64,000 bases of DNA from Bdellovibrio sp. ZAP7 (GTDB lineage: Bacteria > Bdellovibrionota > FAC87 > UBA2466), in assembly GCA_945878405.1 (NCBI GenBank), contig CAMCTJ010000002.1, positions 129,099-193,098 on the forward strand, in the 5' to 3' direction. Under the pieces are notes generated by a model. It was given only the letters and a program-made list of their open reading frames with translations, searched no databases and had not been told where the DNA came from. Below are positions 56,034 through 63,460 of this stretch, one piece after another. Positions within the stretch are counted from its first letter, which is position 1. Every line of letters starts with the position of its first letter. The translations under genes and the position numbers were made by a program.

Positions 56034-56438
56034 GTGGAAGATTGGAAAAACAAACCAGATTCTTTTTGGCGTGAACAACTGAGTAACGACCAATATGCCG
56101 TTTGTCGAAAAGGGGCTACGGAAAAGCCTTTTACTGGCAAGTATTACCATCACCATGAAGCGGGTATCTACCACTGTGCTGGCTGCAACTTGCCTTTGTT
56201 TCGTTCAGAGGAAAAATACGAATCTGGGAGTGGCTGGCCGAGCTATTGGGCACCCGTAGATCCCAAAAATATTGAGACCGTTTCGGATACTTCTCACGGC
56301 ATGGTTCGTACAGAAATTCGATGCGCTCGTTGCCAAGCCCATTTGGGCCATGTTTTTGAAGATGGTCCAGCTCCGACCTATCAGCGCTTCTGTGTGAATT
56401 CGTTATCGCTTAACTTTAGTAGTAGTTCCCGTAAATAG
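56034..56438 (+). CDS. msrB: Peptide methionine-R-sulfoxide reductase
   Basis: Repairs methionine-R-sulfoxide in proteins. The 134 residues have two zinc-binding CxxC pairs (YHCAGCNLP and EIRCARCQAH), the substrate pocket SGSGWPSYW, HLGHVFEDGP and the catalytic Cys in RFCVNSLSL. The start is GTG 56034, with GAGGA upstream at normal spacing. Its last 23 bases overlap the convergent Ig-like lipoprotein gene. It may receive electrons from the thioredoxin-fold protein encoded just upstream. Confidence 0.92.
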   Translation: MEDWKNKPDSFWREQLSNDQYAVCRKGATEKPFTGKYYHHHEAGIYHCAGCNLPLFRSEEKYESGSGWPSYWAPVDPKNIETVSDTSHGMVRTEIRCARCQAHLGHVFEDGPAPTYQRFCVNSLSLNFSSSSRK

Positions 56439-57948
56439 TTTCATAAGTATCACAGGTGGCTGTTCTACCAGCTGAATCTCTTAAGCGTGCGGTAACTTTC
56501 CAAGTTCCTGGATAATAGAAATAAACGTATCGATAAATAGCCGAAGAGTAGGCACTACTTAAACTCTCCTGAGCCGCGCTGCTATCCAACGCCATGTAAT
56601 CTGGATAATCTGAAGTGAGACTTTCTAGCCAGTAACTACCTTGTGCACCCGATGCGGTGATCGTTGCAAGAATCCAAGTATAGGTATAGGTCGGATTCGG
56701 TGTCATCGAAAGACTACAGGAAAAGGGAGTTTGTGAAGACGAAATATAAATGGAGGTCTGTAAATAAGCTCCGTTATTACAAAGAACTCCCGAGCTAGTT
56801 GAGCGAGCGAGTGCTGTCACGAGTTTTGTTCCTGTGTAATAGAAATTAATGTAGGGGTTCTGCGAAGGAGTGCCCCCAACAACCGTACCATCCGTTACGT
56901 TGATTTGAGTGACTGTTAAAGCTTCTCCGGTGCTTGCCGTAATACTGAAAGGAACATTTTGATTTGTTGTATAGGTTCCAGGGGTATAAGAAATTGAGCA
57001 ATTAAGGGTAGAGCTGCCTGCTGTAAAAGTAAGCGGAATATTAGAAGTTGCCGTCTCACTTCCGTTTGTCGCGACGACAGTAACGGTTCCTGTTCGAGTA
57101 CTATAAGCATCAATAGCTGTCACGGTAGCCGTATTTCCAGATGAACTTAAATTCAATCCAGAACCTACAATCGACCAAGTATAAGTAGGAGTGGCGCTAA
57201 ATCCTGACGGGGTTGCGGTTAGGGAGATCGACTGAGTTGCCGGCACCGTCGTTGAGGGGCTAGCGGTTAAACTAACGGATTGGCCTGCTTGAACTGTAAC
57301 TGTCTTGGCACAGGTGGCGCTATTTCCAGCTGAGTCTGAAACGTAAAACACAGATGTGTAAAGTCCTGAGTAACTGTATCGCGCTCCAGCGGTCGCTTGA
57401 GTAGAGTTAATCTGATTCAGAGAAGCAGTGATCGTCCCGCTTCCGCCAGGAATAAAACCAGTAAAAAAGTATGTGCCACTGCCATTAGCTGCAGTCGCAG
57501 TATAGGTAACGCTTTGATTGATATCTGGAGTTTCATCGGATGCCGCAACGGAGCAGCTTAAAGGAGCTGTAGAGGTAGTAGTTTCAGGGGTCACCGTAAT
57601 CGCTAACTGGCAGCTAGTCGATTTTCCAGCACTGTCTGTCACGGTAAACGAAGTCGAAGTCACTTGGCTGTTATCAGTGGCGTTTGTTAAGGTTTTGGGG
57701 ATCGTATAAGTCGTTAAGAAGGTTCCCGTTGTGCCTGACAGCGTATAAGGAGCCGCGCCACCAATCACCTGAAGGGTAACTGGGAAAGTTTGACCGGAGA
57801 CCACTGAGCTAAGGGAAGCAGTTGCCGCACAAGTAAGGCTTCCGGAGTTCACTGTAAATGTCACTCCACTCGTCTCAATTTTACAACTACTTATGAAAAA
57901 GGAAGTGAGGGTCAGTGCTAATAAGTTCAAAAATCGAAAAGTTTTCAT
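56416..57948 (-). CDS. Lipoprotein with Ig-like/PKD-like repeats
   Basis: A 510-residue surface or periplasmic lipoprotein: signal ending FFISSC with the lipidated Cys, then a Ser/Thr/Gly/Tyr-rich, strand-forming sequence. At least four modules of about 85-100 residues can be traced by recurring blocks. One type is LxCxxAxS...VVSGQTFPVTL or DINQSVTYTATAANGSG. Others are YSGLYTSVFYVSDSAGNSATCAKTVTV and the similar SFTVTDSAGKSTSCQLAITV. Paired cysteines recur once per module. The C-terminal module ends with a Tyr-rich strand. It resembles bacterial adhesin-type Ig domains; the binding partner is unknown. AGGAG is well placed before the ATG. Confidence 0.78.
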   Translation of the reverse strand: MKTFRFLNLLALTLTSFFISSCKIETSGVTFTVNSGSLTCAATASLSSVVSGQTFPVTLQVIGGAAPYTLSGTTGTFLTTYTIPKTLTNATDNSQVTSTSFTVTDSAGKSTSCQLAITVTPETTTSTAPLSCSVAASDETPDINQSVTYTATAANGSGTYFFTGFIPGGSGTITASLNQINSTQATAGARYSYSGLYTSVFYVSDSAGNSATCAKTVTVQAGQSVSLTASPSTTVPATQSISLTATPSGFSATPTYTWSIVGSGLNLSSSGNTATVTAIDAYSTRTGTVTVVATNGSETATSNIPLTFTAGSSTLNCSISYTPGTYTTNQNVPFSITASTGEALTVTQINVTDGTVVGGTPSQNPYINFYYTGTKLVTALARSTSSGVLCNNGAYLQTSIYISSSQTPFSCSLSMTPNPTYTYTWILATITASGAQGSYWLESLTSDYPDYMALDSSAAQESLSSAYSSAIYRYVYFYYPGTWKVTARLRDSAGRTATCDTYETIYGNYY

Positions 57949-58075
57949 CTAAAGCTCCTGCTTAAAAAAATCTCCGTTGTGAGAGATTGCAACTTTAAGG
58001 CCTGCTCAAACTCAGAGAACCCAGCCGGACTAAAAATAAGAGTTTAAGAGGGTTAAGTCGTATACGAAAGGTGGG

Positions 58076-58092
58076 GAATACCCAGTGTATTC
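58076..58092. terminator. Small inverted repeat downstream of the GT-C-like gene
   Basis: GAATAC-CCAGT-GTATTC, a perfect 6-bp stem with five-base loop, about 45 bases downstream of the stop of the minus-strand gene at 58137. There is no T-tract, so a terminator role is weakly supported; it could be an upstream regulatory site of the lipoprotein gene instead. The rest of the 188-base gap shows nothing else. Confidence 0.25.
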
Positions 58093-58136
58093 TGATGGAA
58101 AACTAGACGGTCAATGAGGTTTGAATGCGAATCACC

Positions 58137-59285
58137 CTATGACCGTATTGCGAAAAGAAAAAATGACAATCCGTAAATTATATCGAGGGGCATCCGAAAC
58201 CGAGGATCACTATTTGTCATAACAAAGGGTACAGAATAGAAAAATATAAAGACTGCGGTTCTTCTCGAAATAAGGAAAGACCTAAATGGAGAACGAAAAA
58301 GAAACAATCCCCACCAAACAAAAAAAGGAAATGCCAAAAAAAGTTGTGCGATTGCCTTAACAGGCGTATTAGCCAGCCGTAAGTTGGGTCTTAGTAACAA
58401 GTTGTATAATTTTAGAAGGGTAGTTTTCACAAAAAGCAAAGGCTCTTCAAGAACGAATCTTTGTGCGCAATGTAAAAAAACGGGACCAGTTGTTGAAAAC
58501 CGCGTTTCATTTTGTCCACACCACTTCAACGCCGAATCTAAAGAGTACTCAGCATTGTAGTTCCTTATTATCTCATCAAAAGCAAAAGGGTTGTTTCCCG
58601 CAAAGAAGTTATAGGGGCCATTGGATGGCCAAAACCAAAAGGATTGTGTTAGCAGATAGGAAAGAAGCGCGTAAGTAATAAAGGTTGTTAAAGCCAGACA
58701 ACAGAACGCTCTGAGGCTCCTGTTTGAACTAAGTGCAAAAACGGGTAGCAAGGAAACTGAGTTCGGTCTTATTAAAACAAAAAGCCCCATAAGAAGTCCG
58801 ATAAAAAGCCAAGGTTGCAAAGATCGGGTGTGGTCTGTTTTTAGGAATAAACAAAAAAGAAGGGCGATAATGCCCAAATTAAAAGAATTGTCAGAAGTTC
58901 TTACAATACCCCTAAAAAACAAGGGATTTATAAATATTAAAAAAAGGCTCAAATAAATCAGAAGTAAGTCCCATTGCGAAAGTTGCATGAGAACCCGAAG
59001 CTTTTTGTTTCTCATCCAAAAAAATAGGTAAATCCATGTGCCCCATAAAGCCAGCAGTTGAATTAATCTAATATTATTTTCTAGACCAATTCCCAACCAG
59101 TCCGCAATCAAAGCAGAATATCCAATGGGCAGGAAACCAAATTGTGCAGTCCCCTTTGGTAAACTATTAGCGAGATCAAAATAGGCTGGCATGATATTTT
59201 CAATTGGAAAATAAATCGCCACGATTGCAGACAGAAGAATTCCCGACCCAAAGAAAAACCAAAAAGTTCGAAAAGAGATGCGCAC
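58137..59285 (-). CDS. Polytopic membrane protein, GT-C glycosyltransferase-like
   Basis: A 382-residue protein with about ten transmembrane helices. FLPIGYSALIADWLG after the first loop, RTSDNSFNLG and LIRPNSVSLLP are arranged as in the PMT_2/GT-C membrane mannosyltransferase-like proteins (an acidic residue in loop 1, then an RP motif at the end of a helix). The extracytoplasmic C-terminal part (NNPFAFDEIIRNYNAEYSLD) may be the acceptor-binding loop. The start is a GTG at 59285 with only a weak ribosome binding site. The coding sequence looks more AT-rich than its neighbours, which could mark transfer. Substrate unknown. Confidence 0.6.
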   Translation of the reverse strand: MRISFRTFWFFFGSGILLSAIVAIYFPIENIMPAYFDLANSLPKGTAQFGFLPIGYSALIADWLGIGLENNIRLIQLLALWGTWIYLFFWMRNKKLRVLMQLSQWDLLLIYLSLFLIFINPLFFRGIVRTSDNSFNLGIIALLFCLFLKTDHTRSLQPWLFIGLLMGLFVLIRPNSVSLLPVFALSSNRSLRAFCCLALTTFITYALLSYLLTQSFWFWPSNGPYNFFAGNNPFAFDEIIRNYNAEYSLDSALKWCGQNETRFSTTGPVFLHCAQRFVLEEPLLFVKTTLLKLYNLLLRPNLRLANTPVKAIAQLFLAFPFFVWWGLFLFRSPFRSFLISRRTAVFIFFYSVPFVMTNSDPRFRMPLDIIYGLSFFLFAIRS

Positions 59286-59347
59286 CTGGGCCGTATTTTA
59301 CCACAAGGGGTGTTATTTTTTAAGGCATCTGTGGATTAAAAAGTTGC

Positions 59348-61792
59348 CTAAAAAAGCTGTTGGAAAATATTTTCGCAAGGTGATGATATGAGTTCATCTC
59401 TTTTAGGATCTGTCTTAGGGATTTGGATTTTGAAATCCTCAAGCACACCCGTTTGATTTCTCTTAATTTTATTCAGGGTTGAAATAAACTGCTTATCATT
59501 GGACATCACAGTGGATGCCAGAATTCCCTTTTTTGCTTGGGAATTAAAGAGCTTTCGAAGTCTTTCCTCAAGTTTTTCTGGATCAGTTGTTTCAAAAACG
59601 TGACTTTTCGGTAGGGGCTTTAGTTCATTAGGAAGTTCAAGCGCTTTTCTCTTCTCATTCAACAACCTGGCAAAATCTGAAATCTCGTCAGGTGGGACTT
59701 TCCCAGCAGAAATCAATGACAGAATAGAAATGCCCATTTCCGATTGTAGTGCCTGTGCAAACTTTTCAAAGGCGGGGCCCTTCCACGTAAAATCACCCGC
59801 ATCAATCTTTTTTCCAATCAAGACCGCTAAGGGAGTATTCGGATTTTTTTCTTTTTCGGCGAGCGCTTCCGGTGAAAGAATAGACTCTAATGACAAAAGC
59901 GTGGATTCCATCCCAGACCAAGGGTTTACTTCTCCCAACCCTAGAGCCTTAAAAGCTCCATTGAGAAGCTTGTGCTGTTCCTCGATACTAAGCTGTGGCC
60001 TATCAATGACCTGACTTAAGAGGTTGGCCTTTATGTGGTCCTTCATAGCTGGTTGGGCAATAACCAAAGCCATGCCGATCGTTCTTTGCACTCGAATATC
60101 AAATTCTGCGTTCGAGGGGGGAATGTTTTTCGCGTACCAGTCCAAGAAACTGATAAATTGGTCCACTCGTTCGTCTTTTGTTTCGGGGTCTAATTTCCAG
60201 TTAAGTTGAGTCCTGGTTTCCTTAAGATGATTTAAAATCTGTTTCATATCTGAAAAGTTTCGTCGATCAATCGCATTTAAAAGTTTGCCGCTTTGTTCAA
60301 GGGGAATTTCGAGGTCAGTTATTCCTAAAACAAGCGCGACTGCATTTCTAAGAGAAGCTTCGAGCGTCGGAACCGCCCATTGGGGCTCATTTGAAACGAC
60401 TTCTTCGATGCTGTGCTTAACTGCTTTTCGAATCCAAGAGTCACGGGGAAGATTGAATTGAACCTGAAACTCTGAATTGGCTACGTTGTTACTTAAGTTA
60501 AAGCTACCAGTAAATATAGCTGTCCTCTCTTTTCCTGTCTTATCTTTAAAGTCGATGAGAGTGGTTTTGTCGTGCCAGACATGCCGTGAAGAGGGGGGGC
60601 CCTCCTCAGATCTCTCAACCCTCACTTTTCCGGTATCTGGGTCAACCGCAGGTCTTTGATAGACAAAGCTTTCAATCCTTCCGAAAGCTGAGGGCTTAAG
60701 GCCAGTAAATTTTCTATTGTAAGGATCTACTACTTCAATTCCAGCTAGTGCCGGTGACAGACCCCAGCCCTTGATTGCTGAGAAACGGTCATCCGTAACG
60801 GCGTACCCAGTAGCCTCAGGATTTTTCGAAATGGCTTCGCCCAAAGCATTAAAAAAGCCTCTATGAGTCATTACAAAGTGAGACAAGTCGATATGTTCAA
60901 GGGAGTTGTTTTTAAGAATGTCTACGATGCGATCATTGGGATTATATTGGCCGTCTGTGAAAGCTAATTCCATTTCCGTCCCATCAGGGTATTGAATCAG
61001 AGTTCTTCCCGCGGGGGCTATCTCGCTCGTTTCTTTGCCTTTTTTATACAACTCAGACAAAGCATCGACATGCTCTCGATAAGCATCAAAAAAGACCGGA
61101 TCCTGAACTTCAAAGAGTCGATTGTATCTTGGATTTCGAGCTAGGTTGGCTGTCCCAAAAAACGCCGTTTTCTTTTCTCCCGACTGTAGGAGAAGCGCCT
61201 TTTCATGCATGATAGGAACTCGCTCTAACTCGGGACTATAGAGCGGTTGTGAAAGAATATCTTTTTTTAATTCAAATCCAGCGTCCAATAGCTCCTGAAT
61301 TACTTTGGCACCTTCACTCTTGTAAGGGTCCTTGAGCTCTGCTTTTGAAAAAGCCGCGGTAATTTGTCCTTGGATTTGTGAGAAATTCCCCTTCATTACG
61401 GGGTTTAAATCCGTAATCAAAGTAACTTTTATTCCACTCTTTTTTGCCTTAATCAGGGCTCCCGTGATTCTTGGATCCCCCATTGTGTACCGTATGAGAG
61501 TTAATTCCTTTTCTTTATCAGGAACCGATTTGTCTTCAATAAGCCGGTCAATGGCTTCGATTTCGATAGATGCAAGGTCAGGCTTGAAGACAAGGTTGGG
61601 AAGGGTCGGTGAACTGTTCTTTTCTTCGGCGCTCACATAGACCGCTTTCACTGCTTGGTCGACGCCTGAAACCGAGCTTTTGATTTTTGTAATCTCCGGC
61701 TCAGCGGCATAAAGGAAGCCTACAACCAAAAAAAGGAACGCATGCGTAATAGTTTTTGACAATTTAAGTGGCCGTAACTGATCTAACTTCAT
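59348..61792 (-). CDS. Large exported phospholipase D family protein
   Basis: An 814-residue protein with a signal peptide (THAFLFLVVGFLYAAE) and two PLD half-sites. The second, at 407-414, is a full HxK(x)4D motif (HDKTTLID), followed by FTGSFNLSNN. The first, at 196-203, is HEKALLLQ: His and Lys are kept but the Asp is Gln, followed by FGTANLARNP. Active PLD enzymes pair two HxK sites, so activity is possible but the first site is altered. The last 380 residues are helical and unassigned. It could be a secreted lipase or nuclease. AAGGAG is nine bases before the ATG. Confidence 0.75.
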   Translation of the reverse strand: MKLDQLRPLKLSKTITHAFLFLVVGFLYAAEPEITKIKSSVSGVDQAVKAVYVSAEEKNSSPTLPNLVFKPDLASIEIEAIDRLIEDKSVPDKEKELTLIRYTMGDPRITGALIKAKKSGIKVTLITDLNPVMKGNFSQIQGQITAAFSKAELKDPYKSEGAKVIQELLDAGFELKKDILSQPLYSPELERVPIMHEKALLLQSGEKKTAFFGTANLARNPRYNRLFEVQDPVFFDAYREHVDALSELYKKGKETSEIAPAGRTLIQYPDGTEMELAFTDGQYNPNDRIVDILKNNSLEHIDLSHFVMTHRGFFNALGEAISKNPEATGYAVTDDRFSAIKGWGLSPALAGIEVVDPYNRKFTGLKPSAFGRIESFVYQRPAVDPDTGKVRVERSEEGPPSSRHVWHDKTTLIDFKDKTGKERTAIFTGSFNLSNNVANSEFQVQFNLPRDSWIRKAVKHSIEEVVSNEPQWAVPTLEASLRNAVALVLGITDLEIPLEQSGKLLNAIDRRNFSDMKQILNHLKETRTQLNWKLDPETKDERVDQFISFLDWYAKNIPPSNAEFDIRVQRTIGMALVIAQPAMKDHIKANLLSQVIDRPQLSIEEQHKLLNGAFKALGLGEVNPWSGMESTLLSLESILSPEALAEKEKNPNTPLAVLIGKKIDAGDFTWKGPAFEKFAQALQSEMGISILSLISAGKVPPDEISDFARLLNEKRKALELPNELKPLPKSHVFETTDPEKLEERLRKLFNSQAKKGILASTVMSNDKQFISTLNKIKRNQTGVLEDFKIQIPKTDPKRDELISSPCENIFQQLF

Positions 61793-61946
61793 GGAGCAAA
61801 ACTCCTTCAGGTGAAGGAGAGCAAGAGAGGGGCCGAACGAACTGTGAGCTTTTAGAATACACTCGAGCTTGTTTAATTAATTCAATTGCCCCCAAACAGG
61901 GCCAAGAGCAAAGGATGAGTAAAAGACCAAGGGTTCTTGAATTCAT
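61764..61946 (-). CDS. 60-residue exported peptide overlapping the PLD start
   Basis: The ATG at 61946 has GGAG seven bases upstream, and the product starts MNSRTLGLLLILCSWPCLGA, a standard signal peptide. About 40 mature residues follow with one Cys. Its last 29 bases overlap the start of the PLD-family gene in another frame, so ribosomes finishing it would release near the PLD start: either a leader peptide that couples translation or a small secreted partner. No family recognised. It begins 35 bases from the oppositely oriented tRNA gene. Confidence 0.55.
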   Translation of the reverse strand: MNSRTLGLLLILCSWPCLGAIELIKQARVYSKSSQFVRPLSCSPSPEGVLLHEVRSVTAT

Positions 61947-61980
61947 AGCATTTCTCCGGTAGAACCTCAAAAGTCAAAGT

Positions 61981-62056
61981 GGGCGGGTAGCTCAGCTGGG
62001 AGAGCATCAGGCTGGCAGTCTGAGGGTCGTGGGTTCGATCCCCATCCCGTCCACCA
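61981..62056 (+). tRNA. tRNA-Ala (anticodon GGC)
   Basis: A 76-base cloverleaf. Acceptor stem GGGCGGG pairs with CCCGTCC (one G-U), D-arm GCTC/GAGC, anticodon loop CTGGCAG with anticodon GGC reading GCC/GCU codons, T-arm with TTCGATC loop, discriminator A and an encoded CCA end. The diguanylate cyclase gene ends 14 bases downstream on the opposite strand. Confidence 0.96.
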
Positions 62057-62069
62057 AATTTCTCCGTGA

Positions 62070-63425
62070 TTAACTAGCCGCTTTTTCTTGCTTATCCGCA
62101 AATAAATCTGGTGTGTAAATGTGTACTGTATTTCGAGAAAGCTCTTTCGCTGAATACATCGCCATGTCAGCAAGTTTTAGCAGGCTGTCTTGATCTCTGG
62201 CATGTTCGGGGTACATGGCAATTCCTACGCTAATCGTAGTTTTTAATTTCATTCCATGAATGGAAAAAACTCTTCGTTCGATAGATAGCCTCATTCGCTC
62301 AGCAATAAACTTGGCACCTTCCAGTTCCATTTCATTAAGAATCACTACGAATTCATCGCCCCCGTAGCGGAAAACTACATCCGTTTCTCGAACTGAATTT
62401 TTAATCGAGCGGCCGATAGCAATCAAAAAATCACTTCCGACGACATGCCCATGAGCTGTGTTAATTGATTTAAAATAATCAACGTCGATAAAAAGAACTG
62501 AGAAGTTTTTAACTTTAGTTTTTGAACGGTTAATGGCACTGGCTAAGGCATGTCGAAGGTAGCGAGAGTTGTATAACCCAGTTAATTCATCCACAAAGGT
62601 CAGTTGTTTTACTTCCTCAAATTTTTCAAGATTCAATAAGGATAGCTCAGCGTGTTCTAGCAGGGTTTTGGAAAGTAACAGTGTTTCTTCTTGGATTTTA
62701 TTTGGAATTCCCCAAATCAGAACTCCTTGCGTATTTTCTAAGCATGAAAGAAAAATGTGTTGGTTCTCATTTGTCGACCAAGTAACCGCGGGGGGTGGGG
62801 AATTTGTTTTTTTCAATTGAGTCAATATAGTCCTAATTTCATTCTCATTCGCTCCCTTTGGATAAGAACACATAATGGTAGTATCGGGTTCCTTGAAGGA
62901 TATCCATCCGGCTCCCTTGCTTTTGAAAAAATCCTGCAGAAATTCCATTGTGGAAAGGCGAACTAACGACGGAGTGGAAGAACTGGATATTTGCGTTAAG
63001 GCCCTGACTAACTGAGTTTCGGGCTCTTGAAGCTTTTGAAAAAGCTCATTTTTCTGGATTGCTTTTTTAATACTCCAATGGAGTTCTTCTGGACTAATGG
63101 GTTTCAAAAGGAAATCTGAAAACCCAGATCGAATAACAAGAAGAGCAGTAGGAGCTGAGTCAACACTAGAAATTGCGATCATTTCCGATTTAGGAAAATG
63201 AAATCTTAAATTTTCAAGGTGGGGTTCCAGAGGACGGGAAAGAGAATCAATATCAATGATCACAGCTAAGGGAGAGTCTGTCTTGTTTTGGGAGAGCTCC
63301 CCAAAAGAAGTAACCCACTCTGCTTTTAAGTTCATCTTCGAGAACAGGCTTTCGTAAGGATGCCTCATTTCCTCGGACGCACCTAAGAAAAGAATAGTCT
63401 GCTGGTTTTTGGGTGAAATAAGCAT
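62070..63425 (-). CDS. Receiver-like/GGDEF diguanylate cyclase
   Basis: A 451-residue protein predicted to make cyclic di-GMP. The N-terminal 130 residues look like a receiver domain (AVIIDIDSLSRP at the phosphoacceptor position, DFLLKPISPEEL with the conserved Lys). A poorly conserved middle (about 140-275) may be a GAF-like sensor. The GGDEF domain (about 285-440) has VDELTGLYNSRYL, FIDVDYFKSIN and the intact RYGGDEFVVIL. RETD five residues before GGDEF is the product-inhibition I-site. No signal peptide. It is preceded by sppA on the same strand with a 35-base gap. Confidence 0.9.
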   Translation of the reverse strand: MLISPKNQQTILFLGASEEMRHPYESLFSKMNLKAEWVTSFGELSQNKTDSPLAVIIDIDSLSRPLEPHLENLRFHFPKSEMIAISSVDSAPTALLVIRSGFSDFLLKPISPEELHWSIKKAIQKNELFQKLQEPETQLVRALTQISSSSTPSLVRLSTMEFLQDFFKSKGAGWISFKEPDTTIMCSYPKGANENEIRTILTQLKKTNSPPPAVTWSTNENQHIFLSCLENTQGVLIWGIPNKIQEETLLLSKTLLEHAELSLLNLEKFEEVKQLTFVDELTGLYNSRYLRHALASAINRSKTKVKNFSVLFIDVDYFKSINTAHGHVVGSDFLIAIGRSIKNSVRETDVVFRYGGDEFVVILNEMELEGAKFIAERMRLSIERRVFSIHGMKLKTTISVGIAMYPEHARDQDSLLKLADMAMYSAKELSRNTVHIYTPDLFADKQEKAAS

Positions 63426-63460
63426 TTTGAAATGGAGAGAAAAGGGGTGAAAAACTTACT

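Noticed and set aside
59286-59347. AGGCA/TGCCT stem between the PLD-family and GT-C-like genes as a terminator
   Set aside because: The loop is 17 bases and neither strand carries a T-tract after the stem.
61967-62173. Minus-strand open frame ending in a SNPRPSDCQPDALPAELPAHF-like peptide
   Set aside because: It is the antisense translation of tRNA-Ala; this peptide is a well-known false annotation in bacterial genomes.
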